This document shows, one piece after another, positions 24,443-33,339 of a stretch of 64,000 bases of DNA. Numbering within the stretch: position 1 is the stretch's first letter; each line of letters starts with the position of its first letter. The DNA comes from G965198795 sp965198795. GTDB lineage: Bacteria > Pseudomonadota > Alphaproteobacteria > Rhodospirillales > Casp-alpha2. Location of the stretch: contig OZ240674.1 in assembly GCA_965198795.1 (NCBI GenBank), positions 1,612,001 to 1,676,000 of the forward strand, in the 5' to 3' direction. Made by a program: the position numbers and the translations under genes. The notes under the pieces are model-generated. The model saw only the letters and a program-made list of their open reading frames with translations. It searched no databases and had not been told where the DNA came from.

Positions 24443-26890
24443 CTACAGCCGCATGGCTTGACCGTCCGGGTCGAAAAGCGGACTCGCCCGCAAGGTGGCG
24501 CCGATCCGGTTCCCCAGCAGTTCCACCTCGAACGCGCCGTCCGAGAGGTCGCCCGATAGATTGGCCGGCACATAGCCCATGGCGACGGAGACGCCGTCGC
24601 CATGGGCGTAGCCGCCCGACGTGATCCAGCCGACCACGCCGCCGTCGTGCCAAATGGGTTCGTCGCCATGGCAGTCGGCGTCCGAGTCTTTCAAGGTCAG
24701 GGTTACGAGTTTGCGTTCCGGTCCGTTTGTTTTCTCTTCCGCCGCTTTTTCACGGCCGATGAAATCGTTTTTGCTTAGCGCCACGAACCGGTCGAGTCCG
24801 GCTTCGAACGGACCGTGAATGGGCCGGTATTCACGCGCCCAGGTGCCGAAGTTCTTCTCAAGACGGAGCGAATTCAACGCGCGCGATCCAAACGGCTTGA
24901 TCCCGAGGTCTCCGCCCGCCGTCATTATCGCGTCAAACAGGCCGCGTTGATATTCCGGCCTCACCCAGATCTCGTAGCCCGTGTCGCCGGTGAAGGTGAT
25001 GCGGCTAACCAGCGCCGGGATCATGCCGAGATCCATTTCCTTGATATCCAGGAAGGTCATGGCGTCCGGTTCGGCCGCTTGCGGCTGAAGGCGGGCGAAC
25101 AGTTCTTTCGACTTCGGCCCCGCGATGGACAGGCCCGTCAGGTCCAACCCGTGGGCGCGGACGCTCACGCCGCCGCCTTCCGGCAAGTGCCGTTCGAACC
25201 AGCGCATGTGGTAGTTTTCCGCCACGCCCGAGCCGAACATCATGAAGCGGTCATCGGCGAGCTTGCCGACCGTGAAGTCGCCGATCAGCTTGCCGTTGTG
25301 GTTCAGCATGGGCGTCAGCGCCATGCGGCCCGCTTTTGGCGTCCTGTTGGCGAGCAGCATGGAGAGCCAGGCTTCCGCGCCGGGGCCGGTGATTTCGTAT
25401 TTGGCGAAGGTGGAGGTTTCAATCACGCCGACGGCTTCGCGGACGGTCTTGCATTCGGCGGCGACAGCCTCGAACGCGTTGGAGCGGCGGAAAGTCTTTT
25501 CTTCTTCTTGACCCGGACCGTCGGGCGAGAACCATAGCGCGTGCTCCATCCCATAAGCCGCGCCAAAGACCGCGCCGGCCGCGGCCAATTTATCGTAAAT
25601 CGGCGTGGTGCGGAGCGGCCGCCCGGCCGGGCGTTCTTCGTTCGGGAAGATGATGTTCCAGCGGTTGGAATAGTTCTCTTGCACCTTGGCGTTGGTGAAG
25701 GCGAGCGTCGCCCAATCGCCGTAGCGCGCGACGTCCATGCCCCAGACGTCGAAACCCGGGTCGCCCTCGGTGATCCAGTTGGCGAGCGCCAGGCCGACGC
25801 CGCCGCCCTGGCTGAGGCCCGCCATGACGGCGCAGGCGCACCAATAGTTTCTGAGGCCCCGGACCGGACCCACCAGCGGGTTGCCGTCGGGCGCGAAGGT
25901 GAAGGGGCCGTTGATGATCTGGCGAATACCGGCGTTCCGGAAGCAGGGGAAGTGCTCAAAGCCCAGTTCCAGGCTTTCCGAAATCCGGTCCAGGTCCGGT
26001 TGCAGCAGTTCGTGCCCAAAATCCCAGGGCGTGGTGTGCGGCGACCAGGGCACGCCGTCTTTCTCGTATGTCCCCATCAACATGCCGCCCTGTTCCTGGC
26101 GCAAATAGAGCTCGCCTTCGAAATCGACGATGTGCAGCACTTCCTTACCCGTGGCGTCGTTGATTTCCTTCACTTCCGGCAAATCCTCGGTCAGCAGGTA
26201 CATATGCTCCATGGCGAGGACGGGAAGCTCCAAGCCCGCCATGCGCCCGCATTCCCGCGCCCACAGCCCGCCCGCGTTGACCACGTGGTCGGCGCGCACG
26301 GCGCCTTTGTTGGTGATGACGTCCCAGGAGCCGTCTGGGCGCTGGGTCAAGTCCTCGACCTTGGTGAAGCGATAAACCTCCGCGCCGTTGACGCGCGCCG
26401 CCTTGGCGTAAGCGTTGGTGACGCCGGACGGGTCCACGTGGCCGTGGTTCGGGTCGTAAAGTCCCCCGGCGAAGCGGGATTCCTCGATCAAGGGGATCAG
26501 GCGCTTGCATTCGGCGGCGCTCAGGACTTCCAGGTTCATGCCCAGATTGCGGCCCTTGGCGGCCGCCATCTTGATGAAATCCATGCGCTCTTCCGTGCCG
26601 GCCAGCAGGATGCCGCCAGTTTCATGCAGTCCGCAGCTTTGGCCGGAAATTTCCTCGATCTCCTTGTAAAGGTTGATGGTGTAGGCCTGAAGCTTGGCGA
26701 CGTTGGGGTCGCCGTTCAGCGTGTGACAACCCCCCGCCGCGTGCCAGGTTGAACCCGACGTCAACTCGTCCCTCTCGAAAAGGGCGACGTCTTTCCAGCC
26801 CGCTTTCGTCAGGTGATAGAGCACCGAGCAGCCGACGACTCCGCCGCCGATAACGGCGACCTGAACGCAGTCTTTCAATTCGTTGGCCAT
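24443..26890 (-). CDS. FAD-dependent dimethylglycine/sarcosine dehydrogenase-like protein with GcvT domain
   Basis: An 815-residue flavoprotein. The N-terminal FAD Rossmann motif is VAVIGGGVVGCSVLYHLTKA; the flavin-linkage region is SGSTWHAAGGCHTLNG. The second half (from ~residue 430) is the folate-binding aminomethyltransferase (GcvT) fold, with RFVALSKNDFIGREKA and GWITSGGYAHGDGVSVAMGY. Such proteins oxidatively demethylate dimethylglycine or sarcosine and pass the one-carbon unit to tetrahydrofolate. It is divergent from the sarcosine oxidase genes, so the cluster probably serves glycine betaine or choline breakdown. Exact substrate (dimethylglycine rather than sarcosine) is inferred. Confidence 0.85.
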   Translation of the reverse strand: MANELKDCVQVAVIGGGVVGCSVLYHLTKAGWKDVALFERDELTSGSTWHAAGGCHTLNGDPNVAKLQAYTINLYKEIEEISGQSCGLHETGGILLAGTEERMDFIKMAAAKGRNLGMNLEVLSAAECKRLIPLIEESRFAGGLYDPNHGHVDPSGVTNAYAKAARVNGAEVYRFTKVEDLTQRPDGSWDVITNKGAVRADHVVNAGGLWARECGRMAGLELPVLAMEHMYLLTEDLPEVKEINDATGKEVLHIVDFEGELYLRQEQGGMLMGTYEKDGVPWSPHTTPWDFGHELLQPDLDRISESLELGFEHFPCFRNAGIRQIINGPFTFAPDGNPLVGPVRGLRNYWCACAVMAGLSQGGGVGLALANWITEGDPGFDVWGMDVARYGDWATLAFTNAKVQENYSNRWNIIFPNEERPAGRPLRTTPIYDKLAAAGAVFGAAYGMEHALWFSPDGPGQEEEKTFRRSNAFEAVAAECKTVREAVGVIETSTFAKYEITGPGAEAWLSMLLANRTPKAGRMALTPMLNHNGKLIGDFTVGKLADDRFMMFGSGVAENYHMRWFERHLPEGGGVSVRAHGLDLTGLSIAGPKSKELFARLQPQAAEPDAMTFLDIKEMDLGMIPALVSRITFTGDTGYEIWVRPEYQRGLFDAIMTAGGDLGIKPFGSRALNSLRLEKNFGTWAREYRPIHGPFEAGLDRFVALSKNDFIGREKAAEEKTNGPERKLVTLTLKDSDADCHGDEPIWHDGGVVGWITSGGYAHGDGVSVAMGYVPANLSGDLSDGAFEVELLGNRIGATLRASPLFDPDGQAMRL

Positions 26891-26927
26891 GATGATGCTC
26901 TCCCGGCGTTGAGTCCAAGGCGTTACG

Positions 26928-26988
26928 GGACAAAACGCTAGCGACGGGGGAGGGGAGTCAGTTGCGTGCTGGCGACAGCGCTTTGTCC
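26928..26988. promoter_or_regulatory. Inverted repeat in the divergent flavoprotein-soxB promoter region
   Basis: GGACAAAACGCT (26928-26939) and AGCGCTTTGTCC (26977-26988) form a 12-base inverted repeat with a single mismatch, arms 37 bases apart. It sits within the 216-base divergent region, ~40-100 bases from the leftward gene start. A pair of regulator half-sites joined by looping is a reasonable inference. Confidence 0.5.
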
Positions 26989-27106
26989 TTTAGCGTCCAG
27001 TGGCGAAGGCCGGAAGCTTGATGTTGTGTACGGGAAATTACCGGTGACGTCTTGGGGTTATCGAGAGTAGGCTCCGCGAACCATTTACCTCCGGCCTGTG
27101 ATATTC

Positions 27107-28363
27107 ATGCCCCGCTACTCGGCTCTCGAAATCATCAAACAGACGCTCACCGCTCATGAGAACTGGGAGCCCGCCTGGCGCACGCCCGAACCGAAACCAG
27201 CTTATGACGTGATTATCGTCGGCGGCGGCGGTCACGGCTTGGCGACGGCCTATTATCTGGCGAAGAACCATGGCGTCCGGAACGTCGCGGTCATTGAGAA
27301 AGGCTGGCTCGGCGGCGGCAATACCGGACGGAACACGACAATTGTCCGCTCCAATTACATGATCGACGGCAACACGGAATTTTATGAGCACTCCTTGAAG
27401 CTTTGGGAGCAACTCAGCCAGGACCTGAACTACAACGTCATGTTCTCTCAGCGGGGCCAGTTCAATCTGGCGCACACGCCGGCGGCCATGGACGCGCAAG
27501 CCTATCGCGGCAATGTCATGCGCGCGAACGGCATTGACGCGGAATTGATCGGACGCGATGAGTTGAAGCGGCTGCTGCCCGATCTGGATTATTCGGAAAA
27601 TGCGCGCTTCCCCGTCCTGGGCGCGCTTTATCAATCCCGCGCCGGGACGGCGCGCCATGACGCGGTCGCCTGGGGCTTCGCGCGCGGCGCGGACAGACGG
27701 GGCGTCGATATCATTCAAAACTGCGAGGTCGCCGGCTTTATCCGCGAGGGCGACTCGGTCGTCGGCGTGCGGACGGCGAAAGGTGAAATCCGGGCGCCAA
27801 AGGTAGGCCTCGCCGTCGCCGGGCATTCGTCGCACCTGGCGGCCATGGCGGGGCTTCGGTTGCCCATCGAGAGCCATTTGTTGCAGGCGTTCGTGTCCGA
27901 GGGTCTGAAACCGCTGGTCGATTGCGTCATCGGCTGGGGCGCGAAGCACTTTTATATCTCCCAGTCCGATAAGGGCGGGCTAGTCTACGGCGGCGATTTG
28001 GACGGCTACAATTCCTATGCTCAGCGCGGCAACCTGCCGCTGGTGGAAGACGTGCATCAGGCCGCCGTTTCGTTGATGCCGTGCTTAGGGCGCATGCGTA
28101 TGCTGCGCCACTGGGCGGGCGTGATGGACATGACCATGGACGGAAGCCCGATTATCGATAAGACGCCGGTGCCGGGACTTTATCTCAATGGCGGCTGGTG
28201 CTACGGCGGTTTTAAGGCGACGCCCGCGTCAGGCTGGTGCTTCGCGCATACCATCGCAAGGGGTGAACCCAGCCCGTACGGCGCCAAGCTTCGTTTCGAC
28301 CGCTTCCGGCGTGGCCATCACATTGATGAAAAGGGCGCCGGTCCAACCCCCGGCTGGCATTAG
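27107..28363 (+). CDS. soxB: Sarcosine oxidase beta subunit
   Basis: A 418-residue flavoprotein. I start it at ATG 27107 (MPRYSALEIIKQTLTAHENW), as in other SoxB proteins, and not at the GTG nine bases earlier. The FAD motif is VIIVGGGGHGLATAYYLAKN, followed by GGGNTGRNTTIVRSNY. The C-terminal part has LYLNGGWCYGGFKATPASGW. The heterotetrameric oxidase converts sarcosine, O2 and tetrahydrofolate into glycine, H2O2 and methylene-tetrahydrofolate. First gene of soxB-soxD-soxA-soxG, with 11 bases to soxD. Confidence 0.96.
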   Translation: MPRYSALEIIKQTLTAHENWEPAWRTPEPKPAYDVIIVGGGGHGLATAYYLAKNHGVRNVAVIEKGWLGGGNTGRNTTIVRSNYMIDGNTEFYEHSLKLWEQLSQDLNYNVMFSQRGQFNLAHTPAAMDAQAYRGNVMRANGIDAELIGRDELKRLLPDLDYSENARFPVLGALYQSRAGTARHDAVAWGFARGADRRGVDIIQNCEVAGFIREGDSVVGVRTAKGEIRAPKVGLAVAGHSSHLAAMAGLRLPIESHLLQAFVSEGLKPLVDCVIGWGAKHFYISQSDKGGLVYGGDLDGYNSYAQRGNLPLVEDVHQAAVSLMPCLGRMRMLRHWAGVMDMTMDGSPIIDKTPVPGLYLNGGWCYGGFKATPASGWCFAHTIARGEPSPYGAKLRFDRFRRGHHIDEKGAGPTPGWH

Positions 28364-28374
28364 GGAAGAGGCTT

Positions 28375-28635
28375 ATGCTGATCATCACGTGCCCCCACTG
28401 CGGAGCGCGGGCCCAGACCGAGTTCACCTATCACGGAGACGCCACGCGGACGCGACCCGGGCAAGGGGCTCCGGAAGAAGCGTGGCTTGATTACGTCTTC
28501 AACCGCTCCAATGTGCGCGGCGGGCATGTCGAACATTGGCAGCACAGTCAGGGCTGCCGCGTTTGGCTGGCGGTTGAGCGCGACACGCTCACCCATGAAA
28601 TCACGTCCGTGAAACCGGCGAAGAAGACGGACTGA
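28375..28635 (+). CDS. soxD: Sarcosine oxidase delta subunit
   Basis: An 86-residue zinc-binding subunit: the N-terminal knuckle MLIITCPHCGARAQTEFTY and a later C/H pair (HVEHWQHSQGCRVWL) bind one zinc. The protein overlaps soxA by one base (TGATG), so translation is coupled. Size and sequence are standard for SoxD. Confidence 0.95.
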   Translation: MLIITCPHCGARAQTEFTYHGDATRTRPGQGAPEEAWLDYVFNRSNVRGGHVEHWQHSQGCRVWLAVERDTLTHEITSVKPAKKTD

Positions 28636-31600
28636 TGGCGGCGGGAAGAAACATGCGTCTGGATAAAGGCGGGCGGATCGAGCGCGCGAAGCCGCTGTCG
28701 TTTCAATTCGACGGGCGCGCCTATGAAGGGTTCCAAGGCGACACGCTGGCGTCCGCGCTGCTGGCGAACGGTGTGCGTCTGGTCGGGCGGAGCTTCAAGT
28801 ACCACCGCCCACGCGGCGTCTACGCGGCGGGCGTCGAGGAACCCAACGCCCTGATGACCATTATGCGCAAGGGCGCTGACGACCCCAATACGCTCGCAAC
28901 CGTGCAGGAGCTGTACGACGGGCTTTATGCGGTGAGTCAGAACCGTTGGCCGTCGCTCGAATTCGATATTATGAGCGTCAACGGCTTGGCCGCTCCGTTC
29001 CTGAGCGCGGGATTCTATTACAAGACCTTCATGGGTTCCTCGCCCGACACCCGGTTCTGGATGTTTTGCGAAAAGTTCATTCGGCGCGCCGCCGGTCTGG
29101 GGGCCGCGAGGCGGACACCGGACCCGGACCGTTATGAGAAAACGCACGCCCATGTCGATGTGCTGGTGGTCGGTTCCGGCCCTGCGGGCCTGGCGGCGGC
29201 GGTCGGCGCGTCGCGCGCTGGCGCTTCCGTAATGCTGGTTGAGCAAGAAGCCGATTTCGGCGGCGGCTTGCTTTCCCGTTTTGTCGGTTCCGACGGGTCC
29301 GGTTGGGCTGCGGACGCCTGGCGCCGTGACGCGATTTCCGAGTTGGAGGGTTCGTCGAAATCGACGCTTCTGAGGCGCGCCACTGCGTTCGGCTGGTACG
29401 ACAACAACATCATGGCCTTGGTCGAACGGGTGCAAGACCACGTGGCTAAGGTTTCCTCCGACGCGCCCCGGCATCGCATGTGGGTGGTGCGGGCGAAACA
29501 GGTCGTGCTCGCCACCGGCGCCATGGAACGCCCTCTGGTTTTTGCCGATAACGACCGCCCCGGCGTGATGCTGGCGTCGGCGGCCAGAACCTATTTGAAC
29601 CGTTACGCCGTGAAGCCCGGCTTGCGCGTCGTCATCGCGACGAACAACGACACGGCCTATGCGGCGGCGCATGATTTGGTGAAGGCGGGCGTTCAAGTCG
29701 CGGCTGTCATTGACGCGCGGTCCCGGATCTCTGCGGGGCTGACGAAGATGCTTGTTGATTCCGGAACGGATATTCTGGCGGAAACCTGTTTAAGCCGCGC
29801 CATCGGCGGACGGCATGTCACCGGCGTCGAGGCCGCTCCCCTCCTGGGCGGTCCTGTTCGCGGTTTCGACTGCGACACGGTTTTGGTTTCCGGCGGCTGG
29901 TCGCCGGTGGTGCATCTGCAGAGCCAGCGCGACGTGCGCCCAAGGTTCGACGAGGCGCGCCAGAGCTTCCTCGCGGGTGAGCCGACGCCAGGACATTTCG
30001 TCGCGGGTTCCATAACGGGAACGGACGGGTTGCGCGCCTCGGCCCGGGAAGGGTTCGAGGCTGGCGTCGCCGCCGCCAGGGCTTGCGGTAAACGGTCTCA
30101 AGCGGACGCTCTGCCGCCTTTGCAAGCGGACGAGCCGGGGCTTGGAAGTTTGGCGCCGCTTTGGGAAGCGCCGGATCCGGCCCTTGGCGGGCGCCGCCAG
30201 TTCGTCGATTTTCAGAACGACGTGACGTCGAAGGATGTGCGCCAGGCGAACCGGGAGGGTTATGTCTCGGTCGAACACATGAAACGCTACACCACACTTG
30301 GCATGGCCACGGACCAGGGCAAGACCGGCAACGTCAACGGCCTCGCGATTTTGGCCGATGCGCGCGGCGAGGCGATTCCAGCGGTTGGCGCCACGCGCTT
30401 CCGCCCGCCCTATACGCCGGTTTCGTTTGGCGCATTGGCCGGATCCGATGTGGGCGGGCGTCTTGCGCCGAAACGCTACACGCCGCTTCATGATTGGCAT
30501 GTGGGGATGGGTTTCGAGATGATTGAGGCCGGGATGTGGTATCGCGCCTGGTATGGTCCGAAGGACGGCGAGGACATCAACGCCGCCTATATCCGGGAAG
30601 CCGGCGCGGTGCGGAAGTCGGTGGGTATGGTCGACGTCTCGCCTTTGGGCAAAATCATGATCCAGGGTCCGGATGCGGCCGAGTTCCTGGACAGGGTCTA
30701 TGTGAACAAGCTGAAAAGCCTGAAGGCGAGCAGGCTGCGCTACGTCTTGCTGCTTCGCGAGGATGGGTTCCTGGATGACGACGGAACCATCGCGCGCGAC
30801 GGAGAAAACGAGTTCTTCCTGACCACGACGACGGCGAAGGCCGCCCATGTCATGACCGTGCTGGAGTATCTGGCGGAGACCGCCTGGCCGGATTTGAAAG
30901 TCCATTTGACCTCGGTGACGGACGCCTGGGGCGGTATGGCCGTCGCTGGTCCCCGCTCGCGCGATCTCATTAAAAAGGTGTTCCCGGACGTGGACGTCTC
31001 CAACGAGGGGCTGCCGCACATGGGCTTCAAGCGCCCCAAATTGGGCGGCGCGCGATGCCGCTTGCACCGGGCGAGTTTCTCCGGCGAGCTGGCCTACGAA
31101 GTATTCGTCCCCGCTGGCCATGCGGAGTCGGTCTGGCGGTTGCTTCATGACGCGGGCCGGGAATTTGGCTTGACCGTCTATGGCACGGAAGCGATGGGCG
31201 CGCTCAGGATAGAAAAGGGCCATATCGCGGGTCCGGAAATAGATGGGCGGACGACGTTGCATGATGTGGGCCTTGATAAGATGTCCAAGCCCGGCGGCCG
31301 GCATCTGGGCAAGGAATTGATGTATCGCGAGGCTCTTATCGATCCGAACCGGCCCAGGCTTGTCGGCCTGGCGCCGGTGGACGGTGTTTCGAAACTCCGC
31401 GCCGGTTCGTTGATTTTCGAGGCGGGGTCCGTGCGGCGGGGCCACGGTCTGGGACGCGTTACCTCGGTCAGCCACAGCCCGGAACTCGGTCATTACGTCG
31501 CCCTCGGATTTGTGTCGGGCGGTCTGGAGGCCCGGGAGGGCGAGGTGATGACGGCCGCTTTCCCGCTTTATGACGAGACGGTCGAGGTCAAGGTCGTCAA

Positions 31601-31643
31601 TCCTGTCTTCGTCGATCCTCAGGGAGAGCGGCTCCGTGGCTGA
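28635..31643 (+). CDS. soxA: Sarcosine oxidase alpha subunit
   Basis: A 1002-residue subunit. It starts with the ferredoxin-fold-like N-terminus (SFQFDGRAYEGFQGDTLASA, then FKYHRPRGVYAAGVEEPNAL), followed by the NAD-binding Rossmann (VLVVGSGPAGLAAAVGASRA), a long linker, and a C-terminal GcvT-type folate-binding domain (~620-1000; GTEAMGALRIEKGHIAGPEI). Length matches the family (~970-1000 aa). The start ATG overlaps the soxD stop; a second ATG 18 bases on (MRLDKGG) is also possible. soxG begins within its last codons. Confidence 0.96.
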   Translation: MAAGRNMRLDKGGRIERAKPLSFQFDGRAYEGFQGDTLASALLANGVRLVGRSFKYHRPRGVYAAGVEEPNALMTIMRKGADDPNTLATVQELYDGLYAVSQNRWPSLEFDIMSVNGLAAPFLSAGFYYKTFMGSSPDTRFWMFCEKFIRRAAGLGAARRTPDPDRYEKTHAHVDVLVVGSGPAGLAAAVGASRAGASVMLVEQEADFGGGLLSRFVGSDGSGWAADAWRRDAISELEGSSKSTLLRRATAFGWYDNNIMALVERVQDHVAKVSSDAPRHRMWVVRAKQVVLATGAMERPLVFADNDRPGVMLASAARTYLNRYAVKPGLRVVIATNNDTAYAAAHDLVKAGVQVAAVIDARSRISAGLTKMLVDSGTDILAETCLSRAIGGRHVTGVEAAPLLGGPVRGFDCDTVLVSGGWSPVVHLQSQRDVRPRFDEARQSFLAGEPTPGHFVAGSITGTDGLRASAREGFEAGVAAARACGKRSQADALPPLQADEPGLGSLAPLWEAPDPALGGRRQFVDFQNDVTSKDVRQANREGYVSVEHMKRYTTLGMATDQGKTGNVNGLAILADARGEAIPAVGATRFRPPYTPVSFGALAGSDVGGRLAPKRYTPLHDWHVGMGFEMIEAGMWYRAWYGPKDGEDINAAYIREAGAVRKSVGMVDVSPLGKIMIQGPDAAEFLDRVYVNKLKSLKASRLRYVLLLREDGFLDDDGTIARDGENEFFLTTTTAKAAHVMTVLEYLAETAWPDLKVHLTSVTDAWGGMAVAGPRSRDLIKKVFPDVDVSNEGLPHMGFKRPKLGGARCRLHRASFSGELAYEVFVPAGHAESVWRLLHDAGREFGLTVYGTEAMGALRIEKGHIAGPEIDGRTTLHDVGLDKMSKPGGRHLGKELMYREALIDPNRPRLVGLAPVDGVSKLRAGSLIFEAGSVRRGHGLGRVTSVSHSPELGHYVALGFVSGGLEAREGEVMTAAFPLYDETVEVKVVNPVFVDPQGERLRG

Positions 31644-32163
31644 CGTCGCGATCAAAAATATCCCTTGGGCGTCGCTCACCCAGGTCTGCGTCAATGGCGG
31701 CGGCTTGGCCGCCTGGAAGACGGTCGCCAGGGACGCGTTCTCACTCGACTTGCCGATAAGGGTGGGCGAGACGACCGCCGTTCAAGACGCCCGCCTTGCG
31801 AAGATCGCGCCGGATCGGTTCTGGCTGATTCACGAAACGGCGCATGATCCATTGTTCGCTGTCGCCGAAAAAATGCCGGCGGGCGCCAGCGTCTGTCCAC
31901 TTGATCTCACCCATGGCCGGAGCCGGTTCCGGGTGTCCGGCGCGAAAGCTCAAATGCTCTTGATGAAAGGCACGCCGGTCGATTTGGCCCCGCTTGGGGC
32001 GGGGGCGCTGGTGAACACCGGTATGGGCCATATCCAGGTCGCGGTTCTGGTGGTGGAGACGGGCAAGACTTTCGACGTCATGCCCGCCCGTTCCCTCGCT
32101 CGCGACTTGTGGGAATGGCTGGCGTTGCATGAACGGGAATACGGCGGCATCATTGAGGGATGA
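31636..32163 (+). CDS. soxG: Sarcosine oxidase gamma subunit
   Basis: A 175-residue subunit. It starts at GTG 31636, overlapping the end of soxA by 8 bases, and ends with an ATGA overlap with the next gene. Recognisable blocks are DARLAKIAPDRFWLIHE, CPLDLTHGRSRFRVSGAKA and the C-terminal FDVMPARSLARDLWEWL. SoxG packs against the alpha subunit folate domain and has no catalytic residue of its own. Confidence 0.92.
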   Translation: MADVAIKNIPWASLTQVCVNGGGLAAWKTVARDAFSLDLPIRVGETTAVQDARLAKIAPDRFWLIHETAHDPLFAVAEKMPAGASVCPLDLTHGRSRFRVSGAKAQMLLMKGTPVDLAPLGAGALVNTGMGHIQVAVLVVETGKTFDVMPARSLARDLWEWLALHEREYGGIIEG

Positions 32164-33203
32164 GCGACACGCCGACCCCCGACGCCGTTACTCTCTCCAT
32201 CGACGGCGCCCTCGCGCTCGCCAAGTCGTGCCTGAGCGCGAACGGCGCCGATGAAGCCAATGCGTCCGCCGTCGCCGACACCGTCGCATCGGCTGAACGG
32301 GACGGCGCCGCGTCCCACGGTCTGTTCCGCATTCCGGGTTACGTCAAGTCGCTTCGCTCGGGCAAGGTGAACGGCAGGGCTTCCCCGGCGGTCGGCATCG
32401 CGGCCGCGTCGGTCGTCAAGGTCGATGGTGACGGCGGCTTTGCTCCGCTTGGACTGAAGGCCGGTCGAAAGCCCTTGGTCGAGCGGGCGCGGGAAACCGG
32501 CGTCGCGGTCATGTCGCTCACCAATATGTTTCATTTCGCGGCCCTTTGGCCGGAAACGGAAGCGTTGGCGGAGCAGGGCTTGGCCGCCATCGCTTGTACC
32601 GGTTCCAACCCCTTCGTCGCGCCGGCGGGGGCGAGGACGGCGTTCTTCGGCACCAACCCCCTCGCCTTCGCCTGGCCCGACGGCAAGGGCGGCGCCGCCT
32701 TGGCCATCGACATGGCGACGTCCGAAACAGCGCGCGGCGAGGTGATGTTGGCGAAGCGCGACGGGCATATGATGGCGACCAACGCGGGCCTTGACAAGGA
32801 TGGCGACCTGACCAACGATCCGGCCGACATTTTGGACGGCGGCGTTCAGGTGCCCTTCGGCGGCTACAAGGGCTCGGCTATTTCGCTGATGGTGGAATTG
32901 CTGGCGGCGGGACTGACGGGGGAGCTATTCTCTCACCAGGTCCCGGCCCAGGACGTCAAGGACGGCGGCCCGCCCCGGGGCGGCGAATTCCTGATCGCCA
33001 TGGACCCGGCGCGCATCGCTGGGGACGGCTGGGCGGCGCGGTCCGGGGATTTCCTCGCCTCACTGCTGGGGCTTTCGGACGATGTCCGCCTGCCCGGCAA
33101 GCGCCGCCATGAGAACAGGGCGCGCGAGCCTCATCCCGGTTGTTTCATTCCAAAGGCGCTGGTTGAGGAAATCAAGGAGTTGACGAGGACGGGCGCCGGT
33201 TAA
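32160..33203 (+). CDS. Ldh/malate-lactate dehydrogenase-family NAD(P)H oxidoreductase
   Basis: A 347-residue member of the malate/L-lactate dehydrogenase (YlbC/DpkA) family. The catalytic His lies in SHGLFRIPGYV, the NAD-binding core has ACTGSNPFVAPAGARTAFFG and FGTNPLAFAWP, and the GYKGSAISLMVELLAAGLTG block is typical. Family members include L-lactate/malate, ureidoglycolate, sulfolactate and delta-1-piperideine-2-carboxylate reductases. The 4-base overlap with soxG makes it part of the sarcosine operon, which suggests an amino- or imino-acid substrate such as an N-methyl-amino acid precursor; that is inference. Confidence 0.85.
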   Translation: MSDTPTPDAVTLSIDGALALAKSCLSANGADEANASAVADTVASAERDGAASHGLFRIPGYVKSLRSGKVNGRASPAVGIAAASVVKVDGDGGFAPLGLKAGRKPLVERARETGVAVMSLTNMFHFAALWPETEALAEQGLAAIACTGSNPFVAPAGARTAFFGTNPLAFAWPDGKGGAALAIDMATSETARGEVMLAKRDGHMMATNAGLDKDGDLTNDPADILDGGVQVPFGGYKGSAISLMVELLAAGLTGELFSHQVPAQDVKDGGPPRGGEFLIAMDPARIAGDGWAARSGDFLASLLGLSDDVRLPGKRRHENRAREPHPGCFIPKALVEEIKELTRTGAG

Positions 33204-33252
33204 CAGGGTCTTTAGTATCCCCGCGCGGGCTGGGATGCGGAATGGACCGCGC

Positions 33253-33280
33253 CTGGACTCCCGCCATGGCGGGGATGACG
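33253..33280. repeat. REP-like palindromic extragenic element
   Basis: CTGGACTCCCGCCATGGC followed by GGGGATGACG is a palindromic element of the kind CTGGATTCCCGC...GCGGGAATGACG. It is related to copies at 53708-53742, 54203-54230 and 54287-54330 in this same window. It sits in the gap before the racemase-family gene. Confidence 0.65.
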
Positions 33281-33339
33281 GGCCTTCGCCGCAGGGCCCC
33301 TTTCCCCGGATAAAAGGGTTTCATTTGGAGGCCATGGAT

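Noticed and set aside
29790..31694. 634-codon minus-strand frame opposite soxA
   Set aside because: soxA is certain on the plus strand; the antisense frame has no recognisable domain.
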